Assembly: GCA_964390795.1 (NCBI GenBank)
Contig: CAYMLQ010000160.1
Span: forward strand, 1 to 12,016
Length of the DNA stretch: 12,016 nt
Origin: CAYMLQ01 sp964390795
Lineage (GTDB): Bacteria > Verrucomicrobiota > Kiritimatiellia > RFP12 > UBA1067
Direction of reading: 5' to 3'
This document shows, one piece after another, positions 7,563 to 12,016 of this stretch. The stretch's first letter is position 1; every line of letters begins with the position of its first letter. Position numbers and translations under genes: made by a program. A model generated the notes under the pieces. That model saw nothing but the letters and a program-made list of their open reading frames with translations, searched no databases and was not told the DNA's origin.

Positions 7563-8510
7563 TTATAGCAATGCAGCCATGTCCGCCGGCAGAGGCGCGG
7601 TGAGTTCGGTCAGCGCGCCGAAGCGGGGATGTCGGAAACGGAGATAGTCCGCGTGGAGGGCTTGGCGCCGCATGCGCAGGCGCTGGCGGTCTTCCTCGGT
7701 CAGCGCGTCCTGGCAGAACCTGAGGAACAGCGTCTCATCCACGCCGTACAGCTTATCGCCCACCACCGGATACCCCAGCGAGAGCAGCGTCGCCCGGATC
7801 TGGTGCAGCCGTCCCGTGCGCGGCATCGCGGTCACCACGCTGAACCCGTCGCACACGCTCACGCGCTCGAAAACCGTATCGGCCCGCTCGGCTTCCGCGC
7901 AAGGCGCCGCGCGCCCCTCCTCGGCAGACGTGAACCGACGCTTCTTGCGGATCACCGAGGAAGGGTCAGGCGAAAGCCAGCCGACGGTCTCCACGCGCTC
8001 GGGAAACACGCCCTCCACGAACACGGTGTAGCGCTTCGTGACCGTATGAGCAGCGAACTGCTTCCAGAGATTCTGGGCGGCCTCCGGCGTCTTGCCCACC
8101 ATCACCAGCCCCGAGGTCTCGCGGTCGATGCGGTTTACGAAGACCGGATCCATGATCCCGTAACGGGTCTTCAGCAGCGCCCAGAGCGTATGGTTGAAAT
8201 AGCGGCCGCCCGGATGACACGTCAGATTTCCGGACTTGCAGACCACCAGCAGGAGCGGGTCATCCAGAACGATCTCGACCGTCTCGTCCGCAGGCGGCTC
8301 GGGAATATCCGCCGCGTCATAGCGCACCTCGTCACCCGTCTGCAGCACAGCCTCGGCGACCGCTGGCCGCCCGTTCAGCCGCACGCGCCGCTGGGCGATG
8401 AGATCCTTCCACTCCGCATCAGAGTGATACGTGAACCGTGCGGCGAGAAACGCGCACAGCCCCCTGCCCGCATCCTTCTCGCGAATCTCAAAACTCATTT
8501 CACGTATCAT
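7563..8510 (-). CDS. RluA-family RNA pseudouridine synthase
   Basis: A 315-residue cytoplasmic enzyme that isomerises specific uridines in RNA to pseudouridine. The N-terminal part (about residues 5-70) looks like an S4 RNA-binding domain (LIAQRRVRLNGRPA...LQTGDEV). The catalytic domain shows the family motif NRIDRETSG with nucleophile D129, where most relatives have HRLD. GRLHQIR and GYPVVGDKLYG follow in the usual order. It is closest in layout to RluA/RluC/RluD, and which RNA position it modifies cannot be told. ATG at 8510-8508 is preferred because AAGGTG (8520-8515) lies just upstream. An in-frame GTG at 8513 and an ATG at 8498 are alternatives. It is convergent with the sulfatase operon and divergent from the tRNA, so it is an independent housekeeping gene. 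Confidence 0.93.
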   Translation of the reverse strand: MIREMSFEIREKDAGRGLCAFLAARFTYHSDAEWKDLIAQRRVRLNGRPAVAEAVLQTGDEVRYDAADIPEPPADETVEIVLDDPLLLVVCKSGNLTCHPGGRYFNHTLWALLKTRYGIMDPVFVNRIDRETSGLVMVGKTPEAAQNLWKQFAAHTVTKRYTVFVEGVFPERVETVGWLSPDPSSVIRKKRRFTSAEEGRAAPCAEAERADTVFERVSVCDGFSVVTAMPRTGRLHQIRATLLSLGYPVVGDKLYGVDETLFLRFCQDALTEEDRQRLRMRRQALHADYLRFRHPRFGALTELTAPLPADMAALL

Positions 8511-8525
8511 CACTCACCTTTGGCG

Positions 8526-8555
8526 TTGAACCCGCAAGCGTCCCCGTGTTATAGT
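8526..8555 (+). promoter_or_regulatory. Sigma-70-type promoter of the tRNA gene
   Basis: TTGAAC (8526-8531) and TATAGT (8550-8555), 18 bp apart, end 15 bp before the first tRNA base. The -10 matches the TATAAT consensus at five of six positions. Position, spacing and the following stable RNA make this the best-supported promoter in the window. Confidence 0.6.
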
Positions 8556-8570
8556 TGCCCGACATTTGAA

Positions 8571-8647
8571 GGGCCCATAGCTCAGTCGGTCAGAGCGGAG
8601 GACTCATAATCCTTTGGTCGCAGGTTCGAGCCCTGCTGGGCCCACCA
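8571..8647 (+). tRNA. tRNA with CAU anticodon (elongator Met or Ile2), CCA encoded
   Basis: The 77-nt sequence folds into a complete cloverleaf. The acceptor stem GGGCCCA pairs with TGGGCCC, and the D stem is GCTC/GAGC. The anticodon stem GAGGA/TCCTT contains one G-U pair, and the loop CTCATAA places anticodon CAT at 8605-8607. The variable loop is TGGTC, the T stem GCAGG/CCTGC, the T loop TTCGAGC, and the 3' end ACCA with CCA encoded. A paired G1-C72 rules out an initiator tRNA. CAU anticodons also occur in tRNA-Ile2, where TilS converts the wobble C to lysidine. The anticodon loop and variable loop fit Ile2 as well as elongator Met, so I leave both open. Its 3' end is followed by AT-rich DNA and a tyrosine recombinase gene, a common integration context. 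Confidence 0.95.
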
Positions 8648-8671
8648 TTTCCAAAAACTAGAACCATCAAT

Positions 8672-8696
8672 AAACACCAACGAAAACCGGGTGTTT
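8672..8696 (+). terminator. 7-bp hairpin downstream of the tRNA
   Basis: AAACACC (8672-8678) and GGTGTTT (8690-8696) form a 7-bp stem with an 11-nt loop, 25 nt after the tRNA. The 3' arm ends in TTT but no longer U-run follows. It may end the tRNA transcript or be a chance repeat in AT-rich DNA. Its 3' arm overlaps the candidate -35 of the next promoter. Confidence 0.25.
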
Positions 8697-8722
8697 GACT
8701 TAAATAGTCCGTTTGCTGTAAA
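8695..8722 (+). promoter_or_regulatory. Candidate promoter for the tyrosine recombinase
   Basis: TTGACT (8695-8700) and TGTAAA (8717-8722) are 16 bp apart in AT-rich DNA upstream of the recombinase. The -35 matches five of six consensus positions, while the -10 is weaker. The inverted repeat at 8753-8781 would lie about 20-25 bp after the start point, so a protein bound there could repress it. Confidence 0.3.
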
Positions 8723-8752
8723 ACTATCGCCGACATGAACAGTGTGCTTGTA

Positions 8753-8792
8753 TTCTAACAAAATTGGGCGTTTTGTTAGAACGTGTTAGAAC
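8753..8792. repeat. 11-bp inverted repeat with 7-bp spacer plus extra half-site (candidate recombination core site)
   Basis: Two perfectly complementary 11-bp arms (TTCTAACAAAA 8753-8763 and TTTTGTTAGAA 8771-8781) surround an asymmetric 7-bp centre, TTGGGCG (8764-8770). The element GTTAGAAC (8775-8782) is repeated directly at 8785-8792, a 10-bp period or about one helical turn. Two inverted 11-bp arms around a 6-8-bp centre is the usual layout of a tyrosine-recombinase core site (as in dif, or lambda att with its 7-bp overlap). The site lies 35 bp before a tyrosine recombinase start. Alternatively it could be an autoregulatory operator. The repeat is seen directly, and its function is inferred. 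Confidence 0.6.
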
Positions 8793-8815
8793 AGAATCGG
8801 AAAACGGAGGTCATC

Positions 8816-9391
8816 ATGCAACTTTCTGGTGGATCACTGCAACAGAAAAAAGGCTGGCGGCATCCGGGCGGATGGTTTGAGAAGGGCGGATATGACGCGT
8901 TGCCCGACGTGGCGAACCTGATAACGGTATCGTACCACACGGGGCTGCGTCTGCGTGATTGCGCGACACTGTCAGCCAGCAATGTTGACGGGGCTTTTCT
9001 GCGCGTTGTACCTGAGAAGACCTCGAACCGCAAGGTCAAACCTCTGTTGATCCCGCTCCAACCGGAGGTGGACGCCATCGTGCGGTGCCTGACCAAGGCG
9101 GCAGGTGAGGGCGGTCGCCTGTTCCCAAGGCTGGCGGAGACATCGCTTTCGAAATCGCTGCGCTTGACGTTTGAGCGAGCTGATGTGCTCTCAAACCAGT
9201 TCGGAAAGGCATCATTTAACAGTCTTCGAGCGACCTTCATCTCGATGATGGACGAAGCCGGGGTTCCGCCGCACGTAACAGACGCGATCACGGGCCACGC
9301 GCCGCAGGGAATGCATGGCCGCTATAGTCAACCGGGCCGAGACTCCCTTATGGATGCGGTCAAACGCGCGATCGTGCCGCTCGGCGTTTAG
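8816..9391 (+). CDS. Tyrosine recombinase, catalytic domain only
   Basis: A 191-residue protein corresponding to the C-terminal catalytic domain of phage-integrase-family recombinases. Family motifs appear in order: TGLRLRD with Arg R45, a beta-hairpin EKTSNRKVKPLLIPL, FNSLRATF with the second Arg R138, ITGH with H161, and Y170 in GRYSQPG, nine residues after H161 as expected for the nucleophile. The usual His three residues before R138 is Asn (N135), and the HTF of many relatives is ATF. The core-binding and arm-binding N-terminal domains are absent, as typical members exceed 300 residues. The start is chosen at 8816 because CGGAGG (8805-8810) sits 5 nt upstream. An in-frame GTG at 8783 adds 11 unremarkable residues. 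It could be a functional minimal recombinase or a 5'-truncated relic whose ribosome site happens to be good. Confidence 0.88.
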   Translation: MQLSGGSLQQKKGWRHPGGWFEKGGYDALPDVANLITVSYHTGLRLRDCATLSASNVDGAFLRVVPEKTSNRKVKPLLIPLQPEVDAIVRCLTKAAGEGGRLFPRLAETSLSKSLRLTFERADVLSNQFGKASFNSLRATFISMMDEAGVPPHVTDAITGHAPQGMHGRYSQPGRDSLMDAVKRAIVPLGV

Positions 9392-9406
9392 CGTTAGTGT
9401 CTAACG
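9392..9406. repeat. 6-bp inverted repeat just after the recombinase stop
   Basis: CGTTAG (9392-9397) and CTAACG (9401-9406) flank TGT. It begins at the base after the recombinase stop codon. It shares the GTTAG/CTAAC core with the repeats at 8753-8792 before the same gene, so the gene is bracketed by related motifs. Confidence 0.5.
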
Positions 9407-9421
9407 TAACACCGAGCCCGC

Positions 9422-9486
9422 TTGCGTAAGATGCGGACAAATTTCCAACGCAAAACAGACGGCAAGGCATAAGCCCGCCGTCCGCA
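9422..9486. terminator. Cluster of overlapping inverted repeats between convergent genes, including a strong GC hairpin
   Basis: The best hairpin is GACGGC (9458-9463) with GCCGTC (9477-9482), with an inner GGC (9466-9468) pairing GCC (9473-9475). TGCGGAC (9432-9438) can instead pair with GTCCGCA (9480-9486), and TTGCGT (9422-9427) with ACGCAA (9448-9453). The last two pairings cross each other, and the first two are mutually exclusive. Position between convergent genes suggests transcription termination, but no U-tract follows. The whole 9392-9513 gap holds no credible gene. Confidence 0.4.
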
Positions 9487-9513
9487 ATCGCACCGCTCAG
9501 GTCAGCAACACCC

Positions 9514-9882
9514 CTATGGCACGCTACATGAACCGTCCGAACAGACCGCGCCGCCCGCAGCCGCCGCGACTGGCGTCACCGCGGTAGCTTTAGCAGTGGA
9601 CGTTCCGCCGCCTTTAAGCAGACCAGAGAAGAACGTGCCAATCGCGCTCAGCGCGGAGTCGCCCATCGGCACGGTCACGCTCGGGTCGGTCTTGTTGCCG
9701 GAGGCGATGCTGTCCGACCCGCCCTCGATCTGCTGATCGTTGACGCCGATCTGGAGACTGCGCGGGTAAGCGGAGGTCTCAAAACTCTCGGGCTCGTTGA
9801 CGGTGAACGTGCAGCCATCGAACGTCAGTTGCTGGCAGCGCGTACGCGTAAGGCAACCCGACGCGCCAAACATCTGTCTCAT
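9514..9882 (-). CDS. Hypothetical protein, 122 residues, Ala/Gly-rich tail with paired cysteines
   Basis: I do not recognise a family. ATG at 9882-9880 follows the TAG of the upstream beta-helix gene by 4 nt, and the ribosome site GGGAAGGAA lies inside that gene's last codons, so it is probably translated with it. An upstream in-frame GTG at 9906 is less likely. The N-terminal third has three Cys and a short beta-like segment (LTFDGCTFTV). The middle is polar (Gly, Ser, Asp, Gln). Near residues 80-95 is a short hydrophobic patch (ALSAIGTFFSGLLKGGG), followed by a Thr/Ala-rich stretch and a final GGAVCSDGSCSVP. There is no signal peptide. Codons in the middle favour G or C at the third position, which supports real coding. 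It could belong to the operon or to the mobile module that converges on it. Confidence 0.6.
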   Translation of the reverse strand: MRQMFGASGCLTRTRCQQLTFDGCTFTVNEPESFETSAYPRSLQIGVNDQQIEGGSDSIASGNKTDPSVTVPMGDSALSAIGTFFSGLLKGGGTSTAKATAVTPVAAAAGGAVCSDGSCSVP

Positions 9883-9886
9883 GATG

Positions 9887-11020
9887 CTATTCCTTCCCGA
9901 TGACACCCAGCTTCACACGGGGGACTTCGCCGCGCGGATAACAACCCCGCTTGAGCAGCGGGCTCTCGGTGGGAACGCGCAGGTCAAGGTTCTTCCAATC
10001 AGCAAACTGCGGGTTGAGCATCACGCCGTCTTTCTCGAAGCCCTCGCCCTCGCGGATATCGTTCAGGCTTTGATGCCGCAGCAGGTCACCCCACCGCATC
10101 AGGGGCACTCCCTCGCCACCCCAGTACACGTTCCCGTTGATCACGAAGTTGAGCAGCTCGAGATGAAGGGGACCTTGTTGTGACGCCGCCCGTTTGTCCA
10201 TATACTCTTGTGCAAGACGGGTCTCATCTGTCAAGGCGGCGGACTTGACCAGCGCCTTGCTGCCGAGCAGCCGCTGCGGCACCTGCCGGTTGGCGTTGAT
10301 GCCGTTGATCCCGAAATTGACCTGCGCCCGCGTGTTGTTCAGGAAGACGTTGTGGCGTACCACCTCGTCGTGGTTCCAAATCGGCACCTTCTCGCCCTTG
10401 ACCGATCTCCCTTCGACGATCGAAACCTTGGCCGTCGAGCGGGGCATGTCACGGAAGTTCACGCCGCCGTCATTGCCGATCATGATGTTGCGTTCGATCA
10501 GCGCGCCCGGCGCCTCCGCAATCAGGACGCCCCCACCCTTGTTGTTGATGAAGACGCTGTCGTGAATGTGGATGCGATAGGAGATCTCGTTCATCACTCC
10601 GCCGAAGGCCAGATTGTCCGCGACATAGCAATTGGCGACTTCCATTTCGTCGTTGCTGATGTCGAACCAGAGCCCGGGACCGTGATTGCCAATGGACGTA
10701 TGCCGCAGGAACGTCAACTTGTGTGCAATGGCGACTTTGAAGCCACCGGCTTGGAACCCGACGTTCACCCGCTTCCAAGGGATCAGGTTGTTGAAGGACG
10801 TTTCCGAATCCTCGATCAGGATGTTTTCCGAACCGGGGCTTGAGAATCCCTGCTGGCCGTTGCGGTTCATGACGCACCGTCGCACCACATGATCATCCCC
10901 GGCCATGCTCAATCCCACCATCGCGGTGTGTTGAACCACGCAGTCCTCGATCAGGTTGTGGGTGCCACCACGGAAATTGACAGCGGCTTGCTGAAGGCCG
11001 TTGGCGCAGTGTTCGAAGCT
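9887..11020 (-). pseudogene. C-terminal part of a right-handed parallel beta-helix protein, cut off by an in-frame TAG
   Basis: The sequence after the TAG at 11023-11021 continues in the same frame for 377 codons without another stop. It reads SFEHCANGLQQAAVNFRG and on through many beta-helix coils: LIEDCVVQHTAMVGLSM, RRCVMNRNGQQGFSS, ILIEDSETSFNN, LRHTSIGNHGPGLWFD, IHDSVFINNKGGGVL and ALIERNIMIGNDGG. The spaced Asn, Gly and Asp residues and short beta-strands are typical of Beta_helix-family proteins acting on or binding polysaccharides. A C-terminal region of about 150 residues (from RQVPQRLLGS) looks less repetitive. Internal starts (GTG at 10939, ATG codons further on) would begin inside a coil and lack a signal peptide, so independent translation is unlikely to give an exported protein. 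One gene broken by one codon is the simplest reading. Confidence 0.8.
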
Positions 11021-11728
11021 CTATCCTTTGACCTGTAGATGGCTCACCTTCTGGGCATCCAGCAACACTGCACGCTCGGTGATCTCGACTTGATGTTGAC
11101 TCGGATCGGCATCATCGGCCAGCCACAGGTGAATCTGCTTCTTCTGGCGGTCGATGTAGAACGTGCCCGCCTCATGCCTCTCCGGACAAGCCACCTCGCG
11201 AATCAGTGTCCCGTCCACGAAAACCTGATTGAACGCCATCGTTTTGCTCCCCGGCCCGCCAAACTTGGCTTTAAATTGATCGCCCCCCTTCACCAGCGAT
11301 TCATCCCATTTACCGAAATACTTGTCCCAGCCCTCGTGGATGAACATCTTTCTGTTCGCCTCCGATGGGTGCCAGCCGGTCACCAGCGCCGACCCGCGAA
11401 TCGTCACCGCGCCTTTCTGCTCCGCCGCGATGACGATGGGCTTTTCCGCCGTGCCGCTGGTCGTGACGCGGATCGTCTCGCGATACGCGCCGGCAGCAAT
11501 GAGCAAGGTGTCGCCGGCCTTCAGTCCGGCCACCCCGGCGGAGATTGTTTTGAAGGGCCGTTCTTTGGTGCCAGGGTTCGTGTCCCTGCCGCTCGTCGCG
11601 ACATAGAACTCGGCAGCGTGCAGCGCGGCCAGCGGTGCCAGCAGCAGGGCGGTGAGAGCCAAGCGAAGCGAAGCAGCCTGCCAAACTGATTTCAGACTAA
11701 CGCAGGCAACAGTGAGGGTGTGTTTCAT
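11021..11728 (-). CDS. N-terminal part of the beta-helix protein (DUF1565-like), ends at premature TAG
   Basis: The 235-residue reading frame starts with a long signal peptide (residues 1 to about 39, ending LAALHAA). FYVATSGRDTNPGTKERPF follows, with KTISAGVAGLKAGDTLLIAAG, the classic start of DUF1565 / right-handed beta-helix proteins. It ends abruptly at VSHLQVKG-TAG. In relatives this position reads V-K-G-(hydrophobic)-x-F-x-H in the first strand of the helix, exactly what resumes after the stop. The ATG lies 4 nt past the ThuA gene's TAA with no strong ribosome site, so translation is probably coupled. Full length would be 613 codons with the TAG as codon 236. As it stands the product lacks nearly all helix coils and is probably inactive unless the TAG is read through. 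Confidence 0.82.
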   Translation of the reverse strand: MKHTLTVACVSLKSVWQAASLRLALTALLLAPLAALHAAEFYVATSGRDTNPGTKERPFKTISAGVAGLKAGDTLLIAAGAYRETIRVTTSGTAEKPIVIAAEQKGAVTIRGSALVTGWHPSEANRKMFIHEGWDKYFGKWDESLVKGGDQFKAKFGGPGSKTMAFNQVFVDGTLIREVACPERHEAGTFYIDRQKKQIHLWLADDADPSQHQVEITERAVLLDAQKVSHLQVKG

Positions 11729-11732
11729 GGCA

Positions 11733-12016
11733 TTAGTCTTTCAGCGGGATGCCTCGCAGGATGAGAGGATCAAAACGGTAGGGTGACTCGCCTGCGGCCC
11801 AGGCGATGCTGCGCAGCAGGATGGTGCGGAAGAACGGGTCATCGAAGACCCAATCGAAGTGGCCCAAGGTGGAGGCCACGATGCGGCCTTTCCCGCGCTC
11901 GTAGGCCCAGATGACGGGCTCGGCGCTGACCTTGTCTCCCACGACTTCGTCCGAGGTGGCCAGCGCGGTCACCTTGCTGCGGTCGCCTTGCAGGTTCCAG
12001 AAGCACTCCTCGGCGA
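11733..12016 (-). CDS. ThuA-domain (trehalose-utilisation-like) protein, C-terminal part
   Basis: The gene runs off the right edge of the window, and 94 codons of its C-terminus are visible. It reads in frame from the edge as AEECFWNLQGDRSKVTALAT, then PVIWAYERGKGRIVASTLGH and FFRTILLRSIAWAAGESPYRF. This matches the end of ThuA-like domains: a class I glutamine-amidotransferase-type fold named after a trehalose-utilisation protein, widespread in Planctomycetes and Verrucomicrobia next to sugar dehydrogenases. The ThuA enzymatic role is poorly defined. It is the first visible gene of the minus-strand operon, and its TAA lies 4 nt before the beta-helix gene's ATG. No promoter can be seen because the 5' end is outside the window. 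Confidence 0.8.
   Translation of the reverse strand, partial: AEECFWNLQGDRSKVTALATSDEVVGDKVSAEPVIWAYERGKGRIVASTLGHFDWVFDDPFFRTILLRSIAWAAGESPYRFDPLILRGIPLKD

Noticed and set aside
7629..8609. 326-codon plus-strand open frame opposite the pseudouridine synthase
   Set aside because: It runs across the divergent promoter into the tRNA gene and shows no family motif, while the minus strand has clear RluA motifs.
8753..9406. GTTAG/CTAAC motifs as an integron attC site
   Set aside because: attC sites are about 57-140 bp with two paired boxes on each side. Here the upstream repeat is only 29 bp, and the downstream TCTAAC has no matching GTTAGA partner further on. No integron integrase features are visible.
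10939..10939. GTG at 10939 as a genuine start of a second beta-helix gene
   Set aside because: It lies inside a helix coil. The coding text continues upstream in frame to the TAG, and a product from here would lack a signal peptide.

Overview
The window is GC-rich bacterial chromosomal DNA. It most resembles the Planctomycetes-Verrucomicrobia-Chlamydiae group, probably Kiritimatiellota, Verrucomicrobiota or Lentisphaerota. The reasons are clustered exported sulfatases, a Tat-exported Gfo/Idh/MocA oxidoreductase, a DUF1080 protein, a ThuA-domain protein, a parallel beta-helix protein and the relic of a BspA-type leucine-rich-repeat gene. This placement rests on family content only.

Positions 1-381 hold a pair of 12-bp direct repeats, a decayed LRR-gene fragment on the minus strand and the leader of the main operon. 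Positions 382-7506 (+) form a five-gene operon: sulfatase, Gfo/Idh/MocA oxidoreductase, sulfatase, DUF1080 (3-keto-disaccharide hydrolase family), sulfatase. Spacings run from a 4-bp overlap to 76 bp. All five products carry export signals. The likely shared job is removal of sulfate from a sulfated glycan, plus redox-assisted glycosidic cleavage outside the cytoplasm. No conventional glycoside hydrolase is present in the operon.

Positions 7563-8510 (-) encode an RluA-family pseudouridine synthase, convergent with the operon. A tRNA with anticodon CAU (8571-8647, +) follows behind a good sigma-70 type promoter. About 105 bp past the tRNA, in AT-rich DNA, lies an inverted repeat of two 11-bp arms around a 7-bp centre, the geometry of a tyrosine-recombinase core site. 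Next to it is a gene for a catalytic-domain-only tyrosine recombinase (8816-9391). The space behind this gene (9392-9513) is dense with inverted repeats. This tRNA/recombinase module is the least ordinary part of the window.

Positions 9514-12016 (-) form a second tight operon, read right to left: ThuA-domain protein (cut by the window edge), a right-handed beta-helix protein interrupted by one in-frame TAG, and an unrecognised 122-residue protein. Each intergenic gap is 4 nt. Several neighbouring genes end in TAG, so the internal TAG is most simply a nonsense mutation.
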